From NCBI RefSeq assembly GCF_014931715.1, contig NZ_CP063164.1, positions 372,001 to 436,000 of the forward strand: 64,000 nt of DNA. Direction: 5' to 3'. The notes below the pieces were generated by a model that was not told the DNA's origin, ran no database searches, and saw nothing but the letters and a program-made list of their open reading frames with translations. Shown one piece after another: positions 53,996-62,870 of this stretch (position 1 is its first letter; each line of letters begins with the position of its first letter). The position numbers were made by a program, and so were the translations under genes. The stretch comes from Sulfurovum indicum (GTDB lineage Bacteria; Campylobacterota; Campylobacteria; Campylobacterales; Sulfurovaceae).

Positions 53996-54145
53996 TATGC
54001 ATTAGAAAATATAAAAGGCATCCATAAAGAAGAAGTGCTTTTTATCTGCTGGCTTGAAACTAAAGTGTGCTTTCAAAAGCTTGCTGAAAGTGAGAAGCAG
54101 AAGTATGATCTGCGAAGATAAAAACATTGAAGAAGGGAAGATCGT

Positions 54146-55141
54146 ATGAACCTGGATGAAATATTTATGCGGCTTGCCCTGGATGAAGCGTGGAAATATC
54201 AGCTTCTCACTTATCCAAATCCTGCTGTAGGTGCAGTTATTGTACAAAATGGCCGTATCCTCGCTGTTCAGGCACATCAGAAAGCCGGCACTTCGCATGC
54301 AGAAGTAATTGCCTTGCTCTATGCGTATGAAGTACTCTCTTCAAAGAGGATCGTTTTTGACAGGTTTGATGCGCATAAGGCCCATGATTTTTTGTTATCT
54401 CTTCCCAAAAATTTTTTTTCTGAATGTACGATCTATGTGACTTTGGAACCCTGTTCCCATACAGGAAAAACACCCTCCTGTGCCTCTTTGTTACAGAAAC
54501 TTTCGCCAAAGCGTGTGGTTATAGGATTAAAAGATCCCATTACAGGACACAACAATGGTGCGAAAATGCTCAAAAGCGTCACTTTAGGGGTACTTGAGGA
54601 TGCGTGCAGGGATTTGCTGGAGCCCTTTTTGATCTGGCAGAAACGTGCATTTGTTCTTTTTAAACTGGCACAAACCACTAATGGACGTATTGGAGGAGGG
54701 TACCTAAGCTCACAAGCATCTTTGTACCATGTCCATCAGCTCCGGGAGGTGTGCAGTACTCTTATGATCGGTGGTAATACCGTACGTATTGACAGACCGA
54801 TACTCGATTGCCGTTTTACCCAAGGCAGAGCACCAAATGTAACAATTTATAGCAAAAAGAAAAAATTTGATGAGACCATACCTCTTTTTGGGGTAAACAG
54901 ACGCTCTGTAACAGTCACAGAGGAACTTGACTGGTTAACAGAACCCTCTTTTGTACTGGTTGAAGGAGGAGAGAGGATGCTGAAAGCATTGAAAGATCAT
55001 ATCGATTGGATGCTGATATATCAAACACCTAAGCTCTCTACGCATGAATTATCCTATAATATCGACATGAATTTAGCATTTTTGCATCAGGATAAAAAAG
55101 ATGCAGATATAATGATATGGAGTAGACAAGTTGGGCATTGA
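54146..55141 (+). CDS. ribD: Riboflavin biosynthesis deaminase/reductase RibD
   Basis: RibD deaminates and reduces the pyrimidine intermediate of riboflavin synthesis. The 331-residue protein has a CMP/dCMP deaminase-type zinc domain (TSHAEVIAL; VTLEPCSHTGKTPSC) and a C-terminal DHFR-like reductase. A relatively long spacer (about residues 65-95) separates HAE from the EPC box. The 150-bp gap upstream after rimP shows no FMN riboswitch core. It overlaps ubiE by 11 bp. Confidence 0.9.
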   Translation: MNLDEIFMRLALDEAWKYQLLTYPNPAVGAVIVQNGRILAVQAHQKAGTSHAEVIALLYAYEVLSSKRIVFDRFDAHKAHDFLLSLPKNFFSECTIYVTLEPCSHTGKTPSCASLLQKLSPKRVVIGLKDPITGHNNGAKMLKSVTLGVLEDACRDLLEPFLIWQKRAFVLFKLAQTTNGRIGGGYLSSQASLYHVHQLREVCSTLMIGGNTVRIDRPILDCRFTQGRAPNVTIYSKKKKFDETIPLFGVNRRSVTVTEELDWLTEPSFVLVEGGERMLKALKDHIDWMLIYQTPKLSTHELSYNIDMNLAFLHQDKKDADIMIWSRQVGH

Positions 55142-55868
55142 AAAACTGACAGATAAACAGCAGAAACAGGAAAAGATCGTAGAGATGTTTGATAACATTG
55201 CCGAGACCTATGACCTGGCCAACAGGGTGCTGAGTATGGGTATTGATATCCAATGGCGCAAAAAGGGCTGTGATAAAGCTTTTGAGATACTGAAGAAAAA
55301 AGAACTTGAACAGATTACAGATGTTGCAACTGGTACCGGAGACCTGCTGATCTATTGGAAAGAACAGGCACAGAAGAATGGTATTGAGATAGAGAAGTAT
55401 GTCGGTATCGATCCATCAGTAGGGATGCTTGAAGTGGCAAAGAAGAAAGTCGATTTTGCCAATTTTATTGAAGGAAAGGCGCAGGAACTCCCCATAGGGA
55501 ACCAAAGTACCAATGTCATCTCGATCTCTTACGGAATTCGCAATGTAGTGGACCGGGTAGAAGCACTGCAAGAGTTCCATAGGGCTTTGAAACCAGGCGG
55601 CATAGTGGTAATACTTGAATTTACAAAGCAGGATAGAAGTGGGTTGATAGACAAAGTAGTAGATTTTGGAATGAAAAAAGTACTGCCGCGTATTGGTGGT
55701 TTGATCTCAAAGAATTATGAAGCTTACAAATATCTTCCCGACTCTATTGAAGAGTTCCTGACAACTGAAATGCTAAGCCAGGAGCTTGAGGAGGCCGGAT
55801 TTGAGATGAAATATACCAAATCCTTTTCAATGGGAATCAGTACGCTTTTGGTGGCGCAGAAGATTTAA
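55131..55868 (+). CDS. ubiE: UbiE/MenG demethylmenaquinone methyltransferase
   Basis: The 245-residue SAM methyltransferase has the motif I segment VATGTGDLLIYW, the GIDPSVGMLEVAKKK post-I strand and the ISYGIRNV motif of UbiE/MenG. In an anaerobic or microaerophilic epsilonproteobacterium the likely substrate is demethylmenaquinone. The start is TTG at 55131 with GGAG eight bases upstream, overlapping ribD. A heptamer element (G) begins at its stop. Confidence 0.9.
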   Translation: MGIEKLTDKQQKQEKIVEMFDNIAETYDLANRVLSMGIDIQWRKKGCDKAFEILKKKELEQITDVATGTGDLLIYWKEQAQKNGIEIEKYVGIDPSVGMLEVAKKKVDFANFIEGKAQELPIGNQSTNVISISYGIRNVVDRVEALQEFHRALKPGGIVVILEFTKQDRSGLIDKVVDFGMKKVLPRIGGLISKNYEAYKYLPDSIEEFLTTEMLSQELEEAGFEMKYTKSFSMGISTLLVAQKI

Positions 55869-55998
55869 TGAGGAGTGAGCAGTGAACAGTGAAGAGTGTC
55901 GGTTTTCTTTGCTTCGCAATTCCTTTATTCATACAGCCGCTTTCCGGAAGGAAAGCATACAACAATTCCTCATTCCTCATTCCTCATTCCTCATTTCA
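55869..55998 (-). repeat. Heptamer/hairpin element G, inverted, before xseA
   Basis: Read on the plus strand the arms are TGAGGAG, TGAGCAG, TGAACAG, TGAAGAG, then TGTCGG; hairpin TTGC-TTC-GCAA; CCTTTATTCATAC; hairpin GCTTTCC-GGAA-GGAAAGC (55939-55956); GCATAC; then AATTCCT, CATTCCT three times, CATTTCA. Relative to elements A, B and D it lies in the opposite orientation: its reverse complement has the (AATGAGG)n arm, GTATGC, hairpin 1, AATAAAGG, hairpin 2, ACCGACAC and (CTCTTCA)n. Confidence 0.82.
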
Positions 55999-56003
55999 TT
56001 TTC

Positions 56004-57266
56004 ATGGAAAATACCATGCAAATGATGTCTGTTTCATCGCTTAATACAAAGATTAAATCTCTCCTGGAAGCGACTTTTATGCATATTCTCGTTGAAGGTG
56101 AAATCGCTTCTGTTACTTATCATACTTCCGGTCATCTCTATTTTAGTATCAAAGATGACAAGAGTTCCATCAAGTGTGTCATGTGGCGTTCTTCTGTAGT
56201 CAAGATGAAGTTTCGTATCGAGAAGGGAATGCATATTGTTGTTGAAGGTTCTGTCAGTGTTTACACACCAAGAGGGGAATACCAGTTCCAAACCGTCAGA
56301 ATCGAACCATATGGTCAGGGTGCTTTGGCATTGGCCTTTGAACAGCTTAAAGAGAGGTTGAAGGCAAAAGGTTATTTTGATGTACAAAAAAAGAAACCTA
56401 TTCCCAAACAGATCCTTAAAATAGCTTTGGTAACAGCCAAAGAGAGTGCAGCACTGCATGATATGCTTAAGATCATTGAAAAACGATGGCCCATGGTGGA
56501 AGTATACGTAGTCGATACGTTGGTTCAGGGAGAAGCAGCTGCCCCGCAGATTGTCAAAAGTTTGAAATATGCCGATAGACTAGGTGCGGATGTTGTGGTT
56601 GTCGGACGAGGGGGAGGATCAGTAGAAGATCTTTGGGCTTTCAATGAAGAGGTGGTAGCAGATATGATCTTTGCTATGAAGACTCCGGTAGTAAGTGCGG
56701 TAGGACATGAGGTGGATGTACTGATCTCTGATTATGTGGCAGATCTGAGAGCACCTACTCCCAGTGCAGCTATAGAGATGATACTGCCCGATCGTAATGA
56801 GGTTCTTTATATGCTTGATGAATTGGCAGAACGTTTTGGAAGCAGTGTCAGGCACAGGATCGATCAGAAAATGCAGCTTTTAAGACATAGTAAGACATTA
56901 CTGATACAAAGTTCTCCCTCCCGTAAACTGCAGGAGACACAAAGGGCATTTCTCAGCCTGAAAGAGGAGTTTAATCGAACTGTTCGACATAGACTGGATC
57001 TGTATAGTGTACAGGTTCCTCAGCTGCAGGTAGAGTTCCAAAATAGCATGGCACTTGTGCTTCGCTATAAAATGCAGCAGGTAGAGTATTTGTATGAAAA
57101 GATAAAGCTGAGTGATCCAAGACAACAGTGTAAAACAGGATGGGCACAAGTATCCAAGGATGGAAAAACAGTAACCCTGGAGATGATCGAAGCAGATGAA
57201 AAATTTATAGTGGAAGATATCTCTGCTCGTATTGAAGCAATATGCTTAAGTAAAAAAGAGATATGA
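56004..57266 (+). CDS. xseA: Exodeoxyribonuclease VII large subunit
   Basis: XseA is the catalytic large subunit of exonuclease VII. From the ATG at 56004 the protein has 420 residues: an OB-fold (LLEATFMHILVEGEIASVTY), the catalytic core with SGHLYFSIKDD and GRGGGSVEDLWAFN, and a long coiled coil. The frame stays open through element G to a GTG at 55896, but that region does not look like XseA. The chosen ATG has no ribosome-binding site because the pyrimidine arm of the repeat sits there. xseB is not adjacent. Confidence 0.9.
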   Translation: MENTMQMMSVSSLNTKIKSLLEATFMHILVEGEIASVTYHTSGHLYFSIKDDKSSIKCVMWRSSVVKMKFRIEKGMHIVVEGSVSVYTPRGEYQFQTVRIEPYGQGALALAFEQLKERLKAKGYFDVQKKKPIPKQILKIALVTAKESAALHDMLKIIEKRWPMVEVYVVDTLVQGEAAAPQIVKSLKYADRLGADVVVVGRGGGSVEDLWAFNEEVVADMIFAMKTPVVSAVGHEVDVLISDYVADLRAPTPSAAIEMILPDRNEVLYMLDELAERFGSSVRHRIDQKMQLLRHSKTLLIQSSPSRKLQETQRAFLSLKEEFNRTVRHRLDLYSVQVPQLQVEFQNSMALVLRYKMQQVEYLYEKIKLSDPRQQCKTGWAQVSKDGKTVTLEMIEADEKFIVEDISARIEAICLSKKEI

Positions 57267-57359
57267 TATGGAGAAAACTACTTTTGTACATGAATAGTGT
57301 TATAAATAAGAGTGAAAAGATACTGATTCTTGATGAGGATTGAAAAAACAAGGTAAAAT

Positions 57360-59141
57360 ATGGAATTTTCATTAGAAACAGTGTTATTGTGTGGCGGGCT
57401 GATCGGAATGGTCATTATATTGCTGATTATCCAGAAGAGACATAATGACTTGAAAAAGCGTATTGAAGCTGAAGTGCAGATGTTTAAAAAAGCATTTGAT
57501 ATTTCAGAAGTTTCCATTCTTGTTCTTTCAGATAACAATAAAATACATTATGCCAATCAAGCAGCACAAAAGCTTCTCTCCTTACCCAAAGAGTATATAG
57601 ATAAAGCACTCGATCCAATGCCTAAAATAAAAATTAAAAAAGAGTGGATTCCGTTGGACAGATTTATCCAGGAAGTACGACAGAATGATAATGAAAAGAT
57701 GCACTCTTTTCCTCAATCAAGTTTGTCTGTCGGATGGAATATACAACAAAGCATACCGGTAAATTTCTATGTAGACCGTTCGTCCATGGGGAAACCTTAT
57801 ATGCAGTGGTGCAATATTATTGCTATTCATGATCTTAGTAAAGAGTATGAACGGGATAAAGTAATATATCGTCATAAACTGACCAAACTTCCTAACCAGC
57901 TTCAGGCATTAGAAGATCTTAATAAACTCTTTTCAAAGATACATTTACATAATAAAAAACTGGCCCTGTTATTATTTGAAATAGACAACTTTTCACAAGT
58001 CCGTTCTATTATTGGATATGAGCAGTGTGAGAATATTCTAATTCATTTTTCCCAATATTTGGAAAACCTGGCAAAAGAATCCTCATTTTATGTTTATCAT
58101 ACCTATAGTAACAGCTTTTTACTCTGTATCCCTGTGATTGACACAGTTGATGAAGTAGTCCATTTAAGTAAACAGATACAAAGAGAGCTTAGTTCATTCT
58201 ATAGAATAAATGATGTCAGGCTTCATCTGACAGCCTCTGTTGGTATAAGTATCTATCCCGATAGTGGATCTACATTGAACCTGATGGATCGTGCCTATAA
58301 AGCACTTGCACATGCACAAAAAAGCGGATATGGACATATTCATCTTTATAAGAAGAGTGTATTGGAAAAGAAGTATGATGAACTGGAGCTTTTCAATGCT
58401 ATTCATGAAGCGATTGAAAAATCAGAGTTTGAGATCTACTATCAGCCAATTGTTCGAAGCAAAGACAAAGAGGTTGTTGCTGCAGAAGCATTGATACGCT
58501 GGAAGCATGAGAAGTATGGTTATATTCCGCCTGATATCTTTATTCCGATACTTGAAAAATCAGGATTTATTATTGATCTAGGACGCTATGCTCTTTCAGA
58601 AGTACTCAAACAACAGAAACGTTGGGAGGTATTCAGGTTTAAATCGATAGAGGTTTCTATTAATATGTCTCTACTTGAACTTGAAACAGAGGGGTTTGTT
58701 GAAAATGTTTCTCAGATGCTGGCAGAGCACCAGGTTGCACCTGAACTTATTAAATTTGAGATTACAGAAGGTGCAGCAATGGAAAATGAAATACAGACTG
58801 ACAGACAGTTGCATGAGCTTAAAAAGCTTGGTGTCTCTATTGCTTTGGATGATTTTGGTACAGGTTATACCTCTTTTTCCTATTTGAAAAAGTTCCCGGC
58901 AGATGTCTTGAAGATTGATAAGACCATGACCGATCATATCATGGAGAACAAAGAAGATCAGCGCATTATAAAAGCAATGATTGACCTGGGGCATAGTCTG
59001 GGTATGAAAATTGTTGTAGAGGGAGTTGAAAATCAAGAAATGGCTGATCTTATTACCTCATATAAATGTGATTATATGCAGGGGTACTATTTTGGAAAAC
59101 CTCTTCCGGCGTATGAGTTTCAGGAGCTGATAAGAAGATAG
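57360..59141 (+). CDS. PAS/degenerate GGDEF/EAL c-di-GMP signalling protein
   Basis: The 593-residue protein has an N-terminal membrane helix (about 7-24), a PAS-like region (about 40-150), a GGDEF-fold domain with the active motif changed to YSNSF (249-253), and a complete EAL domain: EALIRW at 376-381, the EITEG motif, DDFGTGYTS at 497-505, KIDKTM and EGVEN. It should be a c-di-GMP phosphodiesterase whose GGDEF domain is inactive or regulatory. It is transcribed alone; groEL converges on it. Confidence 0.9.
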   Translation: MEFSLETVLLCGGLIGMVIILLIIQKRHNDLKKRIEAEVQMFKKAFDISEVSILVLSDNNKIHYANQAAQKLLSLPKEYIDKALDPMPKIKIKKEWIPLDRFIQEVRQNDNEKMHSFPQSSLSVGWNIQQSIPVNFYVDRSSMGKPYMQWCNIIAIHDLSKEYERDKVIYRHKLTKLPNQLQALEDLNKLFSKIHLHNKKLALLLFEIDNFSQVRSIIGYEQCENILIHFSQYLENLAKESSFYVYHTYSNSFLLCIPVIDTVDEVVHLSKQIQRELSSFYRINDVRLHLTASVGISIYPDSGSTLNLMDRAYKALAHAQKSGYGHIHLYKKSVLEKKYDELELFNAIHEAIEKSEFEIYYQPIVRSKDKEVVAAEALIRWKHEKYGYIPPDIFIPILEKSGFIIDLGRYALSEVLKQQKRWEVFRFKSIEVSINMSLLELETEGFVENVSQMLAEHQVAPELIKFEITEGAAMENEIQTDRQLHELKKLGVSIALDDFGTGYTSFSYLKKFPADVLKIDKTMTDHIMENKEDQRIIKAMIDLGHSLGMKIVVEGVENQEMADLITSYKCDYMQGYYFGKPLPAYEFQELIRR

Positions 59142-59236
59142 TTTTGTTCTGGCAGTAAAGTAAATGATTGCTAGGCAGGCAGGTGGATAAAGATCCATTT
59201 TGAATCTGAAGTAGTTTTTACCTGTTAAAAGAGTTA

Positions 59237-59416
59237 ATGGTTTTTAACCTTATAAACGCATGTCAGTTTGCGTTCGTGTTATGGTTTTCTTAGTCTAGAG
59301 GGAGGTTTTTTTAAGATATCACCTCCGGTTTCAAACCTATGAACAAGAACTCTTTCTTGTTCATGTGATGGTTTTGATGCTACAAACGTGAAACAGTTCA
59401 CGTTTGATGTAGGCAT
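59237..59416. repeat. Row of hairpins separated by GGTTTT boxes (EAL gene to groEL)
   Basis: The 276-bp gap between convergent genes holds four or five hairpins in series: AACGCA/TGCGTT; GGAGGT/ACCTCC (59301-59326); ATGAACAAGAA-CTCT-TTCTTGTTCAT (11 bp, 59339-59364); CAAACGTGAA-ACAG-TTCACGTTTG within GATGC/GCATC. ATGGTTTT boxes occur at 59237, 59281 and 59368, and GGTTTC at 59327. Terminators for both genes are expected here, but this is more structure than needed. Confidence 0.6.
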
Positions 59417-59417
59417 C

Positions 59418-61097
<1,680 letters not shown>

Positions 61098-61115
61098 TTA
61101 TAATAAAATAATGGT

Positions 61116-61376
61116 TTAGCCTATTACGCCCAATACATCTGAGAGTTCAAGTACCAGATACTCTTTGTCATCAAGTGCTAATTCTGTTCCAGAGTATTTA
61201 CCAAAAACAACGATATCATCGACGCGAACCTCTTCTACGTCACTTCCGATTGCCAATACTTTACCTTGTGACGGTTTCTCTTTTGCGTTGTCTGGAATGA
61301 TGATTCCACTAGCTGTAGTGTTCACCTCTTCTACTCTCTCTACAAGAAGTCTGTCACCAAGTGGTTTAAAGTTCAT
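61116..61376 (-). CDS. groES: 10 kDa chaperonin GroES
   Basis: GroES caps the GroEL cage. The 86-residue protein begins [16 protein letters not shown] and contains the mobile-loop sequence [14 protein letters not shown], and has no C-terminal metal-binding tail of the kind seen in Helicobacter HspA. GGAGGAT precedes the ATG. Its promoter with a candidate operator is described separately. Confidence 0.96.
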   Translation of the reverse strand: MNFKPLGDRLLVERVEEVNTTASGIIIPDNAKEKPSQGKVLAIGSDVEEVRVDDIVVFGKYSGTELALDDKEYLVLELSDVLGVIG

Positions 61377-61412
61377 CTTATAATCCTCCGTGTTGTTTAA
61401 TTTTGTATCGCG

Positions 61413-61451
61413 ATTTTACAACATTTTTTTCTAAATGTCAATAACATTTAG
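61413..61451 (-). promoter_or_regulatory. groESL promoter with candidate operator
   Basis: On the minus strand TTGACA (61436-61441), a 17-bp spacer and TAAAAT (61413-61418) form a near-consensus sigma-70 promoter. The inverted repeat CTAAATGT-CAATA-ACATTTAG (61431-61451) is centred on the -35 box. It is not the CIRCE element (TTAGCACTC-N9-GAGTGCTAA) and I see no HAIR element. A repressor binding it would block polymerase. Confidence 0.65.
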
Positions 61452-61516
61452 TCAAATACACTAAAACTTTCTACATTTTTTGATACAGCTTTTCTTTTCC
61501 TCTTGAATAAATGTGT

Positions 61517-61522
61517 TATAAT
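61517..61522 (+). promoter_or_regulatory. -10 box for glutaredoxin-like gene
   Basis: TATAAT in GTGTTATAATATT lies 35 bp before the ATG at 61558. Confidence 0.5.
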
Positions 61523-61557
61523 ATTAATTGAAGTTTAGACAATAAGGAGTTCTATAG

Positions 61558-61797
61558 ATGGAAAAGAAACAAAAGAAGATCGTACTTTTTACTTCTCCTA
61601 GCTGTAAATGGTGTACAGTAGCAAAAGAATACTTTAAAAAGAACGGATATAGATTCAAGACTATAGATATTACAAAAGATGCCAAAGCCGCACAGGACTG
61701 TGAACGTCATGGATGTCGTGGAGTACCGGTAGTGCTTATAGGAAGTCGTTGGATCTGTGGATTTGACCAAAAAGCAATAGAAAAAGCACTTGGCTAA
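61558..61797 (+). CDS. Glutaredoxin-family protein
   Basis: The 79-residue thioredoxin-fold protein has the redox motif CKWC (FTSPSCKWC near residue 14), the GVPVV cis-proline loop and a C-terminal helix (DQKAIEKALG). Two more cysteines occur in DCERHGCRG. Size and motif fit the NrdH/YruB-like glutaredoxins. AAGGAG lies 8 bp before the ATG. It is alone between groES (divergent) and the tRNA gene. Confidence 0.85.
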   Translation: MEKKQKKIVLFTSPSCKWCTVAKEYFKKNGYRFKTIDITKDAKAAQDCERHGCRGVPVVLIGSRWICGFDQKAIEKALG

Positions 61798-61830
61798 GCA
61801 TTTTTAACCAAACTTTAAGAAATAATCGAT

Positions 61831-61836
61831 TAAAAT
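61831..61836 (+). promoter_or_regulatory. -10 box for the tRNA gene
   Basis: TAAAAT lies 18 bp before the mature 5' end of the tRNA. Confidence 0.4.
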
Positions 61837-61854
61837 CACGGCCTCCAAAGACTT

Positions 61855-61931
61855 GTCAAGGTAGCTCAGCTGGTTAGAGCGCTGGTCTCATAAGCCGGAG
61901 GTCGAGGGTTCAAGTCCCTCTCTTGACACCA
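61855..61931 (+). tRNA. tRNA with CAU anticodon, probably elongator tRNA-Met
   Basis: A complete cloverleaf can be drawn: acceptor GTCAAGG/TCTTGAC, D-arm GCTC/GAGC, anticodon loop CTCATAA with CAT anticodon, T-arm GAGGG/CCCTC with GTTCAAG, and an encoded CCA. The acceptor starts with a G-C pair and the anticodon stem lacks the three G-C pairs of initiator tRNA, so it is elongator Met or tRNA-Ile with lysidine. The two cannot be separated by eye. Confidence 0.92.
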
Positions 61932-62312
61932 TACTAATTCCCCTTCATACAAGAGTTACTTCAGATTAACCTGTTTTTAAAGTTTGTATTTGTGTTTATA
62001 CTCTTTTTCTGAAAAACCCTGATAGTTTTTGACAAACAAGCCTCTATTTTTCCTATGTAATATTATGCTTCCACTATCGCAGATATTATCCGGTTTGTCT
62101 AATATCCAATTATTCTATTATTATGGTTTCCGGGAGTTTTCAGGAGGTATCTGTATGTGAAATGAAAGTCCTCTGATTTATGTGGATTATATGCTATATA
62201 CACTTTTCAATATTTTTAAATATTTAATCAAAAAAATAAAATTTTTATGGTATTCTATAAGGAGTACATTCGAAAGAAATGTAAAATCTTCGTAATAAAC
62301 AAGGGAGTTAGA
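61932..62312. other. 381-bp AT-rich gap after the tRNA
   Basis: This stretch between the tRNA and the beta-barrel gene has no convincing coding frame. A TTTTTCTGAAAAA inverted repeat soon after the tRNA may be its terminator. A strong AGGAGGT at 62142-62148 is followed six bases later by ATG-TGA, a start directly followed by a stop. Near 62250 a TATTCT box suggests a promoter for the downstream gene. Otherwise nothing is recognised. Confidence 0.5.
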
Positions 62313-62852
62313 ATGTTAAAAAAAGTAATGGTTTCATGTTTTGCAATGGTTTTGGGTACATCTTTGCATGCAAAAGATTTTTCAGTCAGTGAAAAGATCA
62401 TCGGTATTGAAATAGGTGCAGCAAGTATTCAGGCAGATACTAACGGTTATCTATTTGGTGAGCCGGAGCATGACGGATCTGATGTGGAGTACGGCTTAAG
62501 AATAGGTGCACAGATGAATGAATGGCGTACACTATTGGTTTTGGATTATTTTGATAGCAAAGATGATGATCAAAACTATGAAAAATTTATGATCACTGTC
62601 GATAACATGTTTAACAATACTGAAAAAGATGTGAAAGGCCTCCAGCCTTATATCGGACTGAATATAGGGTATATGAACTATGAATCAACAAATATTAATG
62701 AAAGCGGATTTCTTTATGGAGGTCAGGCAGGACTATTTTATAGAGTAACAGATAACGTTGGCGTTGATGTAAGTTACCGCTATTCTCTAACTGATGCGGA
62801 CAGAACAGACCATATAGCAAGTTTCGTTATGGGTATTAATTATATTTACTAG
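62313..62852 (+). CDS. Small outer-membrane beta-barrel protein
   Basis: The 179-residue protein (from the ATG at 62313, with GGGAG upstream; the frame is open from 62247) has a signal peptide (MLKKVMVSCFAMVLGTSLHA), then alternating hydrophobic strands such as YGLRIGAQMNEWRTLLVLDY, GLQPYIGLNIGYMNY and GVDVSYRYSL, ending in a tyrosine-rich aromatic beta-signal (GINYIY). This is the pattern of an eight-stranded OmpX/OmpA-type barrel. Exact family and role are unknown. Confidence 0.75.
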   Translation: MLKKVMVSCFAMVLGTSLHAKDFSVSEKIIGIEIGAASIQADTNGYLFGEPEHDGSDVEYGLRIGAQMNEWRTLLVLDYFDSKDDDQNYEKFMITVDNMFNNTEKDVKGLQPYIGLNIGYMNYESTNINESGFLYGGQAGLFYRVTDNVGVDVSYRYSLTDADRTDHIASFVMGINYIY

Positions 62853-62870
62853 AGTTATAAAGGACCTTTA

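Noticed and set aside
53996-54145. FMN riboswitch before ribD
   Set aside because: None of the conserved RFN-element sequence blocks is present in the 150-bp gap.
61377-61557. CIRCE element for HrcA upstream of groES
   Set aside because: No TTAGCACTC/GAGTGCTAA pair, even allowing several mismatches; a different inverted repeat is there.
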